Assembly (NCBI GenBank): GCA_964436315.1
Contig: CAYTCZ010000007.1
Location: 1-56,279 of the forward strand
DNA from: CAYTCZ01 sp964436315
GTDB lineage: Bacteria > Actinomycetota > Thermoleophilia > Gaiellales > Gaiellaceae
Direction of reading: 5' to 3'
Length of the DNA stretch: 56,279 nucleotides
Within the stretch, counting starts at the first letter, position 1, and each line of letters opens with the position of its first letter. The position numbers were made by a program, and so were the translations under genes. The notes under the pieces are model-generated. The model did no database searches. It had not been told where the DNA came from and was given only the letters and a program-made list of their open reading frames with translations. This document shows positions 48,221 to 56,261 of the stretch, one piece after another.

Positions 48221-49200
48221 TAGCCTGGGACGAGGATGATCTTGCCGAACTGATCGCCGTTCTCCAGCCGCTCGTGCGCTGCGGCGGCCTCACTCAGCGG
48301 AAAGACCTGATCGACGATCGGCGTGGCCCGGCCGTCCTTGACAAGCTCGAACGCGCCGGCGAAATCCTTACGCGTTCCCATCGTCGATCCGAAGATGGTC
48401 AACTGCTTCCACCACACTCGATGGAGCTGTGCGGGCGGATTGGGGCCGCTCGTCGCGCCGCATACGGTGATACGAGCATCGCGCGCCGCGACCGCAAGAG
48501 AGGTCTTCCAGGTGGCATCACCGACCGTCTCGACGACAATGTTGGCTCCGCGGCCACCCGTCACCTCTTTGACGATCGCAGCGACATCGGAGGTGTCATG
48601 GTTCGCGGTGGCGTCGGCGCCGAGTTCGCGCGCCTTCTGGAGTTTCTCCTCACTCGACGAGGTCGCGATGACGTTCGCTCCGAGGGCCTTTGCTATCTGG
48701 AACGACGCAGTCGCTACTCCGCCGCCGATTCCCCACACCAAGACCCAATCGTCCTCGGTGATTTGCGCCTTGGTCACGAGCATCCTGTACGCCGTCTCGA
48801 AGACGAGCGGAAAGGCCGCTGCGGCCTCGGTCGAGACATCGTCCGGGAGCGGATGGACGTACTCGGCGGGGGCGACGATGAACTCGGCGTGCGTTCCGTC
48901 CATGTGCTCCCCGATGATGTGGTTTCCGTCGTCCAGACCTGGGTTCAGGACGACGCGTTGGCCTTCCTCGAACCCCTCCACCCCGTCGCCGAGTTCGGCG
49001 ACCGTCCCAGCACCGTCCGCACCCAGGATGCGCGGCTTCGGAACGGAGGGCATGCCTTTCCGAATCCAGACGTCGAGTCGGTTGAGCGATGCGGCTCCGA
49101 GCCTGACGAGAATGTCACCGGCCCCAGGTTGAGGCTCGGGGACATCCTCGTAGCGGAGGACTTCGGGCCCGCCCTCCTCATGAATTCTCACAGCCTTCAC
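48220..49200 (-). CDS. quinone oxidoreductase-like MDR-family dehydrogenase
   Basis: A 326-residue medium-chain dehydrogenase/reductase. The GroES-like N-terminal half has PQPGAGDILVRLGAASLNRLD and GADGAGTVAELG; the Rossmann half has VWGIGGGVATASFQIAKALGA. The structural zinc cysteines are missing, so it resembles zinc-free quinone reductases or acryloyl/crotonyl-type reductases. The substrate is not deducible. The GTG start has TAGGAT (49215-49210) 9 nt upstream. It stands alone. Confidence 0.87.
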   Translation of the reverse strand: MKAVRIHEEGGPEVLRYEDVPEPQPGAGDILVRLGAASLNRLDVWIRKGMPSVPKPRILGADGAGTVAELGDGVEGFEEGQRVVLNPGLDDGNHIIGEHMDGTHAEFIVAPAEYVHPLPDDVSTEAAAAFPLVFETAYRMLVTKAQITEDDWVLVWGIGGGVATASFQIAKALGANVIATSSSEEKLQKARELGADATANHDTSDVAAIVKEVTGGRGANIVVETVGDATWKTSLAVAARDARITVCGATSGPNPPAQLHRVWWKQLTIFGSTMGTRKDFAGAFELVKDGRATPIVDQVFPLSEAAAAHERLENGDQFGKIILVPG

Positions 49201-49331
49201 GGAGCGCGCATCCTAGCGCCAAGGCGGTGCCCCTCGCCTCCGCCCACCTGCAATCATAATGCGGCAAATGTCACGAGTGGCGGTTAGATGTGGAGGGTGA
49301 TCGACGAAAGCGTGGAGAGACACCCGGGTGT

Positions 49332-49337
49332 TACGGT
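49332..49337 (+). promoter_or_regulatory. -10 box of queG (leaderless)
   Basis: TACGGT ends 6 nt before ATG 49344, which supports that start over an upstream in-frame one at 49290. Confidence 0.45.
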
Positions 49338-49343
49338 GCCTCG

Positions 49344-50366
49344 ATGACGAAGGAGCGGCTCGCGCAGCTCGCCAGAGAACTCGGCATCGACGTACTCGGG
49401 GCTGCGCCGGCCTCGCCCTACGAGGAGACGGAGCACCATATTCGGGAGCGGCGAGAGCGTGGGCTTTTTGCCGACATGCGTTTCACCATGGTGCAGCCGG
49501 ACGTCTCCTGCCATCCCGAGAGACTCGTCGAGGGGGCAAAGACGGTCATTTCGGCAGCGCTGTGCTACTGGGCGCCGGCTCCGGAGATCGGGTCGGGCGA
49601 AGGCAGACTGCCCCGCTATACGTGGAACGATCACTATCAGACACTTCGCGACAAGCTTGGTGAGCTCGGAGCCCGACTTGGCGGGCAGCACCGCGTGTTC
49701 GTCGACGCGAACCAGCACGTCGATCGCGAAGCAGCTGTACGCGCCGGCATCGGCTTCTACGGCAAGAACACCATGCTCATCACGCGGCGATTCGGCTCCT
49801 GGGTCGTCCTTGGCACCCTGGTCACCAGTGTCGACATCGAGTCGTCGGCGCCGCTCGATCTCGACTGCGGATCGTGCCGCCTCTGCATCGATGCCTGTCC
49901 GACGGGAGCACTCGATGAACCGGGGGTCCTCGACTCGACGAAGTGCCTCTCATACTGGTCGCAGGCGTCCGAGCCGATTCCTGAGTCGTATCGAGAGGAG
50001 GTCGGTGATCAGGTCTACGGGTGTGACATCTGTCAAGACGTATGCCCGTGGAATCGCGGCGTTGAGCTCCGCCGAGAGCATGACCCGCTTGACTCGGGAG
50101 CCGAGCCGACCGTGTCGCTCGCCGACTGGCTCGCTGCGGAGGACGACGAGCTTCGCGACCGCTACGACCGACTCTTCTTTCCGCGCAACGATCCGAGATA
50201 CCTCCGTCGCAACGCGCTGGTCGTGGCCGGGAACTCGAGCGACTCGTCCTTGATCAAACTCGTCGAACCGTATGCGTCCGGAGAAGACGAACTCCTTGCC
50301 GAGCAGGGGCGGTGGGCGCTTGTGCGGCTCAAGGATGGCGCACGCGGGTCGGAGGGAGCCTCCTGA
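49344..50366 (+). CDS. queG: epoxyqueuosine reductase
   Basis: Cobalamin- and Fe-S-dependent enzyme for the last step of queuosine synthesis in tRNA. The 340 residues include DVSCHPERLVEGAKTVISAALCY, GRLPRYTWNDHY, the catalytic-Asp region RVFVDANQHVDREAAVRAGIG, and two [4Fe-4S] ferredoxin motifs CGSCRLCIDACP and CDICQDVCP. A short HEAT-like C-terminal end is present. No other que genes are in the window; the organism may salvage queuine or carry them elsewhere. Confidence 0.93.
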   Translation: MTKERLAQLARELGIDVLGAAPASPYEETEHHIRERRERGLFADMRFTMVQPDVSCHPERLVEGAKTVISAALCYWAPAPEIGSGEGRLPRYTWNDHYQTLRDKLGELGARLGGQHRVFVDANQHVDREAAVRAGIGFYGKNTMLITRRFGSWVVLGTLVTSVDIESSAPLDLDCGSCRLCIDACPTGALDEPGVLDSTKCLSYWSQASEPIPESYREEVGDQVYGCDICQDVCPWNRGVELRREHDPLDSGAEPTVSLADWLAAEDDELRDRYDRLFFPRNDPRYLRRNALVVAGNSSDSSLIKLVEPYASGEDELLAEQGRWALVRLKDGARGSEGAS

Positions 50367-50421
50367 GGATGGCGTCGGCGTGCGGGCCATCGGGCCGGCC
50401 TCCGCTTGCCGTTGGGCGAGC

Positions 50422-52455
50422 CTACGTCTTGCCGGCTTTTGCCTCTCGCGTAGACTTCACGATCGCGTGCTTACCGCGGAGCAGCTGCCGCGCCCGCTTG
50501 TGCACGCGCTCACGGAGGTCGCCCGGCTCGAGAACGACGGCCTCCCCGCGGTTCGCGAGCACCTCACCCACGAGCCACTCAGGGCTTCCGACGCGGAGTT
50601 CCTCGATTGCGCTGCCATCGGTGAGGGCCGTCGCGCCCCGTTCGACCCGCCAGCGGGCGACGGCGCTTGAGTACCAGACCTGCGCGGTTCGTGCCTCCTC
50701 GAGACGCGACGGCGCGAGCCAGGGACGCGGCTCGAAGCTCTCCTCGAGCAGCGCGGCTTTCTTCATGCGGTCGAGGCGAAAGCTCCTGATCGCGTCTCTG
50801 GTTCGATCCCAAGTATGGACGTACCAGTGCGGGAGCTCGCGTTCCAGCGCATGCGGTTCGACGGTTCTCACGCTCGTCGAGCCTCCAACGGCGAGATACT
50901 CAATCTCGGCAACGCGATGCTTTTCTATTGCCTCCGACAGCGTCGCGATCAAATCCTCCTCGGGTTGGCCAACGGCGGGCTCCGGCGTCTCCTGAAGCTC
51001 GAAGCGGCCGAAGGTCTCTTCGAGCTTTCGCCTTACGCGTTCAAGCGGCGTGTGCGCCTCCGCCGCGATCATCGGCCCGACGAACTCGAGCGCGAGCCGA
51101 ACCGCGCGCGCCTCGAGCGGCGTCAGCCTCGGGGGACGCCGGAACGTGTCGCCGAAGAGTTCCTTTTGGATATGCACGGTCGTCCCATCGAGAGTCGCGT
51201 AGACCGCGTAGCAACCCCCTCCGAAGTTGACCAGGTTCAGCAGTTGAAGGTGATCGTCGAGCTCCTCGGGAGGAATTCCGAACGCCTCCGTCAGCTCCTC
51301 CGCCGGGATGGTTGCAGACGATTCTTCACCACAGCGTGCGAGCAGGTGTGCGAGCAACGCTTGCAGCACGGCGAAGCGCTCGGGCGCGACCGGTCCTGCC
51401 GTGCGGTCCGCGTGCAGCTCGCGATGGCGCTTGCGCGCCGGTCGAGCCGGCTCCAGAGGCTCACCGTCGTGGCGCTCAGCCGCGAGTTCCAATGCACTGC
51501 GCACGCCGTCGACGAGCTCCTGAGGCTCGAGCGGTTTGGCTCGACCATCCTGTCGGAGAATCCAGCTCACGAGCTGGTCGATCGAGGCGTAGGGAGTGAT
51601 GAAAACGCCGTCATCGAGCTGTCCCCGGTCGGAGTACGCCCGCTCGACCCACCAGGCGGTGTCGTCAGAGACGGCGATGCGGGCCTCACCGAGGATCTCG
51701 CCGACCTGCCACGGGGGTCTGCCACGGAACGCGGAGACGTCGAACTCGGCCGGAATCCGGAAATCCCGCTCGCGACGCGTTGCGAACCGAATCTCACCTT
51801 GGATCCGCGACACGCGGAACGTCCGGATCGCATCACGATTTTGGTCGTGACCGACGACGTACCACGCCCCGTTGTCGGAGTAGAGCGCGTACGGGTTGAG
51901 AACACGCTCGGCAGACTGCCTCCGCCCGATCGGCCAGTAGGAGAATCGCACTGTCCGACCCTTCGAGATAGCTCCCTCGAGCTTCGTGAGCCGACCGGGC
52001 ATCTCGGCGGCGTGGTAGTCGGGATCGAGCATCTCGACTCGAACACCGTTTGGTGTTGCGCCCTCGAGCGCCGCCGGACGACCGAGCGCGAGGTTCTGGA
52101 GCGCGAGTCGGAGAGGGGCTGCGTAGGCGAACCGACCCTCGAGCAGGTAGAAGCTCGTCTGTAGTGCCGCCAGCTCGTCATCAGACAGCTCGAGCGGAGG
52201 GAGAAAGTACTGCTCCGACTCGACGCTGTAGAGCTCCTCGCCGGTGAACTCGTCTCGTTGCGAGCTTAGGGGAACGCCGAGGGCGATCAGCTCGCTCCGG
52301 TCCGAGTAGAACCGTCTGGCGAAGGCCTCGTCCGACATCTCGGAGTAGCCCTCGACGTTCGACTTGATGTCGCGGGCGGTGAGCGGCCTCGGGTCGGCCA
52401 TGAGGAACGCGACGAGAGATAGTTGCCGAATCAGCTTGTCGGTGTCGTGCGACAC
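50422..52455 (-). CDS. pafBC: fused PafB-PafC WYL-domain transcriptional regulator
   Basis: 677 residues in two homologous halves. Each has a winged-helix DNA-binding part (LIRQLSLVAFLMADPRPLTARD at the start; FAVLQALLAHLLARCGEES near residue 365) followed by a WYL domain (RTVRFSYWPIGRRQSAERVLNPYALY and HRVAEIEYLAVG...EPHALE). In mycobacteria separate PafB and PafC activate the LexA-independent DNA-damage response; fused forms are known in other actinobacteria. The start GTG 52455 keeps the domain complete. It lies divergent to dinB, which fits a DNA-damage role. The proteasome genes that flank pafBC in mycobacteria are absent. Confidence 0.9.
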   Translation of the reverse strand: MSHDTDKLIRQLSLVAFLMADPRPLTARDIKSNVEGYSEMSDEAFARRFYSDRSELIALGVPLSSQRDEFTGEELYSVESEQYFLPPLELSDDELAALQTSFYLLEGRFAYAAPLRLALQNLALGRPAALEGATPNGVRVEMLDPDYHAAEMPGRLTKLEGAISKGRTVRFSYWPIGRRQSAERVLNPYALYSDNGAWYVVGHDQNRDAIRTFRVSRIQGEIRFATRRERDFRIPAEFDVSAFRGRPPWQVGEILGEARIAVSDDTAWWVERAYSDRGQLDDGVFITPYASIDQLVSWILRQDGRAKPLEPQELVDGVRSALELAAERHDGEPLEPARPARKRHRELHADRTAGPVAPERFAVLQALLAHLLARCGEESSATIPAEELTEAFGIPPEELDDHLQLLNLVNFGGGCYAVYATLDGTTVHIQKELFGDTFRRPPRLTPLEARAVRLALEFVGPMIAAEAHTPLERVRRKLEETFGRFELQETPEPAVGQPEEDLIATLSEAIEKHRVAEIEYLAVGGSTSVRTVEPHALERELPHWYVHTWDRTRDAIRSFRLDRMKKAALLEESFEPRPWLAPSRLEEARTAQVWYSSAVARWRVERGATALTDGSAIEELRVGSPEWLVGEVLANRGEAVVLEPGDLRERVHKRARQLLRGKHAIVKSTREAKAGKT

Positions 52456-52523
52456 GGCCCGTATTGTTCCAAGAACCCGCGCCGCCACCGGGGAGTGTGT
52501 CTCTGTCTGCTCGTTCGTCGCCG

Positions 52524-53579
52524 ATGATTGTCGCGCACCTCGACCTCGACGCCTTCTTCGCGGCCGTCGAAGAGCTCGAGCGTCCCGAGCTCCGGAGTCG
52601 CCCGGTCATCGTCGGGGGCGATCCGCGTGGCCGCGGTGTCGTCGCGACCGCCAACTACGAGGCCCGCCGGTATGGCATCGGGTCGGCGATGAGCTCCGCT
52701 GAGGCGCTCCGCCGCTGTCCTCACGCCGTGTTCGTGAAACCTGATCACAAGAGGTATAGGGCCTACTCGAAGCGCGTCCGGACGGCTGTTTCCGATGTCG
52801 TGCCGCGCATGGAGTGGACGGGCATGGACGAGGGCTATCTTGACCTTGGCGGGGTGGTGCGCGACTTCACGGAAGCGAGACTCGTTGGAGAGGCCGTGCA
52901 GGCCGCCGTCAGGGGGGCCGCAAGCCTTACGTGCTCACTCGGGATCTCTTCGTGCAAGGTGGTTTCGAAGATTGCTAGCGACCGAAGGAAACCAGGTGGC
53001 CTCGTCGTCGTTCTCCCCGGTACCGAACCGGACTTCCTTGCGCCCCTGCCCATCCGCAAGCTTCCGGGTGTCGGCCCGCGCGGGGAGCAACGCCTGATCC
53101 GAGCGGGGATAGAGACGATAGGCGACCTCGCGGCCCTCGACGATCGTGCTCTCGCCACAATCGTCCCCGGCAGCGTTGGAACACTCCTCCGGGATCGGGC
53201 CCGCGGCATCGATCGGAGACCCTTCGGTTCCAGGCCGAAGTCCGTGTCGATCGGACACGAGGAGACCTTTCCAACCGACGTTTCTGAGCGTCCCTTGCTT
53301 CACGACGAACTCGAACGGATGGCCGAGCGGGTTGCGGAACGCCTCTTGCGCACCGGCCGAGTGGCTCGGACCGTGACCACGAAACTTCGTTATCGAGACT
53401 TCTCGACGCGCAGTCGGTCGCACACGCTCCCAGTCGGCTCGAGCGACGCCGAGGAAATCGGCCGGATCGCTTGTGAGCTGCTCGATCGTGCCCTTGAAAA
53501 CCGCCCAGGAGCGCTACGGCTGGTGGGCGTGAGCGTCTCGAATCTCGAGCGTTACGAACAGCTCGTTCTCGACGGCTAG
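52524..53579 (+). CDS. dinB: DNA polymerase IV (Y family)
   Basis: Translesion DNA polymerase of 351 residues. IVAHLDLDAFFAAVEE carries the first metal-binding Asp, VVATANYEARRYGIGSAMSS follows, then the catalytic motif MDEGYLDL near residue 105 and LPGVGPRGEQRL as the helix-hairpin-helix. A little-finger domain and the end NLERYEQLVLDG complete it, with no clear beta-clamp motif beyond that. ATG 52524 begins at the conserved MIVAHLD. It is divergent from pafBC. Confidence 0.93.
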   Translation: MIVAHLDLDAFFAAVEELERPELRSRPVIVGGDPRGRGVVATANYEARRYGIGSAMSSAEALRRCPHAVFVKPDHKRYRAYSKRVRTAVSDVVPRMEWTGMDEGYLDLGGVVRDFTEARLVGEAVQAAVRGAASLTCSLGISSCKVVSKIASDRRKPGGLVVVLPGTEPDFLAPLPIRKLPGVGPRGEQRLIRAGIETIGDLAALDDRALATIVPGSVGTLLRDRARGIDRRPFGSRPKSVSIGHEETFPTDVSERPLLHDELERMAERVAERLLRTGRVARTVTTKLRYRDFSTRSRSHTLPVGSSDAEEIGRIACELLDRALENRPGALRLVGVSVSNLERYEQLVLDG

Positions 53580-53586
53580 CTGGGAA

Positions 53587-54039
53587 TCAGGCCGCGGCGC
53601 GGTCGGTTTCGAGATGCTGGTGAGACGGGCAGTACTCACGTTCCGGAAGGGGCGAGCGCTGGCACGGCTTCCCCTTACGTGTCGTCGCCCGACAGCGGGA
53701 GATTCCACCGTCGAAGAGACCCGCTTCGATCTGCTTCTCGATATAGGTCGTCGCGGCGCCGATGCCTTCGCTCACGGCCCAAGCAACCTTGGCCTGGGCT
53801 GTTATCGGGAAGTAGCGGCGGATGTCGTGAAAGAGCGCCCGATCAGGATGCGGGAAGTACCGCGGGTCCTTCGCGAGTCGCTCGACGGTCTCCTCGCACG
53901 CTTCGAGCACGGCGCGGCGGTACTCGATCTGTGCGTCCGCCGGGGCGTACGGGTCGACAAGGTCTTTGATCGATCGGTAGATCGCCCTCGAGTATTGATA
54001 CATGCGGACGATGATCCTCTCCTGCGTGGGCTGCATCAT
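53587..54039 (-). CDS. protein with C-terminal Cys3His zinc-type module, unknown function
   Basis: About 150 residues. The first 115 are helical (RIIVRMYQYSRAIYRSIKDLVDPYAP, EYRRAVLEACEETVERLAKD). The end reads SRCRATTRKGKPCQ...REYCPSH, spacing C-x9-C-x10-C-x2-H, the same module as in the NusA tail. I do not recognise the helical part. ATG 54039 has GGGAGA 4 nt upstream, and there is a promoter at 54124-54152. It converges tightly on dinB (7 bp apart). Confidence 0.7.
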   Translation of the reverse strand: MMQPTQERIIVRMYQYSRAIYRSIKDLVDPYAPADAQIEYRRAVLEACEETVERLAKDPRYFPHPDRALFHDIRRYFPITAQAKVAWAVSEGIGAATTYIEKQIEAGLFDGGISRCRATTRKGKPCQRSPLPEREYCPSHQHLETDRAAA

Positions 54040-54293
54040 CGATTCTCCCAGAGAGCCGTGAAATCCCTGCAAAAAACTGTTAAGTGTCGGTTAAGCAGTG
54101 TCGTTTCCTCCCTGTCTCGGGGCATCTTATCGCGCTCTCGGGGCTGTTACAAAGTGTTCTGCTCGAGGTGGCTCGATTGTGGACTTTGTGACACGGCAAA
54201 GACGGCCGCTCAGCAGGCGTCGGCGAGCTGTACCGGGAGCGGGTGAACCGGACATCTGGAGGTTGTTCTGACGGGCGGACAGGAGTGGACTAG
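54040..54293. other. non-coding leader and upstream region
   Basis: No convincing gene. It contains the promoter at 54124-54152 on the minus strand and an AT-richer stretch (TTTTTTG run near 54065 on the minus strand) in the leader of the Cys3His protein gene. Confidence 0.4.
54124..54152 (-). promoter_or_regulatory. promoter of the Cys3His protein gene
   Basis: On the minus strand TTGTAA (54152-54147), a 17-bp spacer and TAAGAT (54129-54124) form a good promoter. It predicts a leader of roughly 75-80 nt before ATG 54039, so unlike most genes here this one has a leader and a ribosome site. Confidence 0.5.
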
Positions 54294-55102
54294 CTATCCG
54301 AGAACCCGCATTTCTCCATGATTTCTCAGAAAGCGATTAGACAGGGTTGGACAGGCAAACATGACAGCCCATGACAGAAGACGGAACTCGTCGATCCACT
54401 CCTCGGGATACTCAGCGAGCTTCTGCCAGCGAGATGACATGTTCTTTGACATGCCCTCAGGAAGATGATCAATCCAGGTCCCATCGCGGGACCTGGACCT
54501 CACCGTCTCCCTAAGAATCTCCCCACCTTTGTGGGCCGTATGTAGACGGAGTACTACTCGACCTGTCCCTCTTCGACCAGGATCTCCCTCACCCGGTGGC
54601 GCGAGATGNNNNNNNNNNNNNNNNNNNNNNNNNNNNNNNNNNNNNNNNNNNNNNNNNNNNNNNNNNNNNNNNNNNNNNNNNNNNNNNNNNNNNNNNNNNN
54701 NNNNNNNNCTACTCGACCTGTCCCTCTTCGACCAGGATCTCCCTCACCCGGTGGCGCGAGATGCCGAGTCTCGTTCTTACTGATTCGGAGGCCCCAGCCA
54801 TTCCTCCAACTTCCGCTCCACCTTCCCGGCTAGCGGATCGCCGTCAATCTACATGTACCAACAGTCCGAGCAGCGCCGATGGGGACTGTCCGCCACGGTT
54901 CGGGTTGGGTAGCCACGCGAATCGAAATCGCACGGTTGGCCGGACCAGTCCTTCGATATCTCGATCCGACCCTTCCCATGTCCTAGCTTCTGAGGGAAGA
55001 CGCATGCCTTTCTCCGCACTGCGTCTCGCGTTCGGCTGGAGGAGGGGCCGGGGGCCGCGCCGTAGGCCCGGCTCCTCCTCCACGGCTTTCTGCGCATGCT
55101 CA
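54294..55102 (-). pseudogene. decayed coding remnants around the assembly gap
   Basis: Several protein-like pieces on the minus strand are broken by stops and frame changes. The piece at 54294-54503 includes WIDHLPEGMSKNMSSRWQK. A helix-turn-helix-like piece, VRTRLGISRHRVREILVEE, appears once the gap is closed across the 55-bp overlap. CDFDSRGYPTRT with RRCSDCWYM (a possible zinc site) lies at about 54850-54940, and a piece with TTATRWRVLDESRSPWIG runs to 55100. I cannot name the family; a dead mobile or phage-like gene is possible. Confidence 0.35.
54554..54763. repeat. assembly gap flanked by identical 55-bp copies
   Basis: 54554-54608 and 54709-54763 are identical over 55 bp, and the 100 Ns lie exactly between them. 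Contigs that share their last k-mer of 55 were joined with a filler gap, so the true sequence is most likely continuous with a single copy. Any reading frame across the Ns is meaningless. Confidence 0.9.
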
Positions 55103-55336
55103 CGGGAGAACCAGCGGGTCCGCGTCCTGTGACTTCTTCTCGCCCCGACCACGCGGGCGTTGCTTGGTGAAGCCCCGAACTGACCCGATCCACGGCGACC
55201 GGCTCTCGTCGAGCACCCGCCAGCGAGTGGCGGTGGTGAACCACGCGGCGTTGTCGTCGAGGTCGGGAGTCTCCCCGAGCAGGGGCGGAAGCGGAGGGAT
55301 GACCGCCTCGACGACGAAGGGTCGCGGGGTTCCACG

Positions 55337-55528
55337 ATGAGCGCACCGGAGAAAGGTTGCTTCAACTGCCTACCCGATCCTCAGGGTGCTCCGCCGTGGG
55401 GATACTGTGAGCGATGCGACAGGACGCGAAGGATCATCCAGGCGAGTGCCTGTCCGCTCCTCGTAACAGCAGCGCTCGCATTCCTCACACTCCTTGCCTT
55501 CTTGGCGTACGAGGGCTGGAGGCACTAG
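55337..55528 (+). CDS. small zinc-ribbon membrane protein
   Basis: 63 residues: FNC...GYCERCDRTRR gives Cys residues as a possible zinc ribbon (Cys 8, 11 and a CxxC after GY), followed by one membrane helix (LLVTAALAFLTLLAFLAYEGW). No family is recognised. Codon use is reasonable, but there is no clear ribosome site, so confidence is moderate. Confidence 0.45.
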   Translation: MSAPEKGCFNCLPDPQGAPPWGYCERCDRTRRIIQASACPLLVTAALAFLTLLAFLAYEGWRH

Positions 55529-55555
55529 CTTTTTGACAATTCCCAAACATCGCTC

Positions 55556-55790
55556 GCTCACGCTCAGAAGGCGTGAGCACAGGGCGAGGCGCTCTGCGGA
55601 GGGGTAGCGTCTCGCCCTGGTGGCTAGCGGGGAGGTCTTGACCGGCAGGGAGCGTCCGGAGCTACGGACGCTCCACCCCTCCACGCAGCGGCACACGTAG
55701 ACAGAGGGATCGCTCCACCTCCCGAGGAAACTTCGCGCCGTCGTCATCCCCGAGGCAGAGGCCTAACCTGGTTCGATCCCCCTGTCTCGG
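55556..55790 (+). ncRNA. candidate structured RNA (unidentified)
   Basis: Consecutive perfect or near-perfect helices: 55556-55563 with 55571-55578 (8 bp); 55581-55593 with 55606-55618 (13 bp including one G-U) around a 12-nt loop; 55649-55658 with 55665-55674 (10 bp); and loop bases 55598-55605 (GGAGGGGT) pair with 55675-55682 (ACCCCTCC), making a pseudoknot. A last hairpin at 55750-55790 contains GGTTCGATCC and ends next to ACCA. It matches no RNA I know. No open frame explains it. Whether it is transcribed is unknown. Confidence 0.35.
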
Positions 55791-56090
55791 ACCATTCTGC
55801 ACAAGGGCTGTTTACAGGATCTCCTTGCCTTCACCGGACGTGTTTGAAGCGGGCGAGGGCTGGGTACAAACACGCTGCGAACGCGAGGACCGTGCGCTGG
55901 ATGAAAAGCTCTGCTTCCTCCTTCCACCTGATCTCGCGTTCGTTGCAGGGAGCCGGTCACACACACGAGGACTGGCCGGCTCCTCCTTTTCCTTCAGCAC
56001 TCAATCCCACCGCAACCCTTTCACTTCTGAGACCACGGGCAGGGGATTGGGGTATGTAGGACTAATCGAGGCTTTGGTGAATGAGGCCGA
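55791..56090. other. region without a recognisable gene
   Basis: Short open frames exist on both strands but give no recognisable protein. The minus-strand one ends in the phrase RDRGIEPG, which often arises from reading tRNA-like 3' ends backwards. No promoter or repeat is clear. Confidence 0.4.
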
Positions 56091-56261
56091 ATGCTGAATC
56101 GCCGGCAGGCGCTGATCGGATACCTCGTATATAGGGCGGTGAAGCCGCTCGCCAAGCGCACGCTGCGGAAGAAGAGGCGTCCGCTTCTTCTCGCGGCGAC
56201 GGGGACGGCCGGAGTCGGAGTGCTCGCTGCGTGGGCTTTCAACTCGGGCGAGTCGGCCTGA
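56091..56261 (+). CDS. small membrane protein, conserved-looking
   Basis: 56 residues: MLNRRQALIGYLVYRAVKPL is an amphipathic start, then a very basic stretch (AKRTLRKKRR) and one membrane helix (LLLAATGTAGVGVLAAWAF). Similar short Arg/Lys-rich single-helix proteins are common in actinobacteria, but the role is unknown. A weak GAGG ribosome site precedes the ATG. The window ends 18 bp after the stop. Confidence 0.6.
   Translation: MLNRRQALIGYLVYRAVKPLAKRTLRKKRRPLLLAATGTAGVGVLAAWAFNSGESA

Noticed and set aside
55370..55747. 125-codon minus-strand frame
   Set aside because: Lies antisense over the structured region, has low-complexity Ser/Arg content and no ribosome site; the RNA structure explains the region better.
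55700..55794. Complete tRNA or tmRNA ending in GGTTCGATCC...CCA
   Set aside because: No matching 5' acceptor, D arm or anticodon arm, the T stem does not pair beyond two bases, and no tag-peptide frame is visible. Kept only as a fragment.
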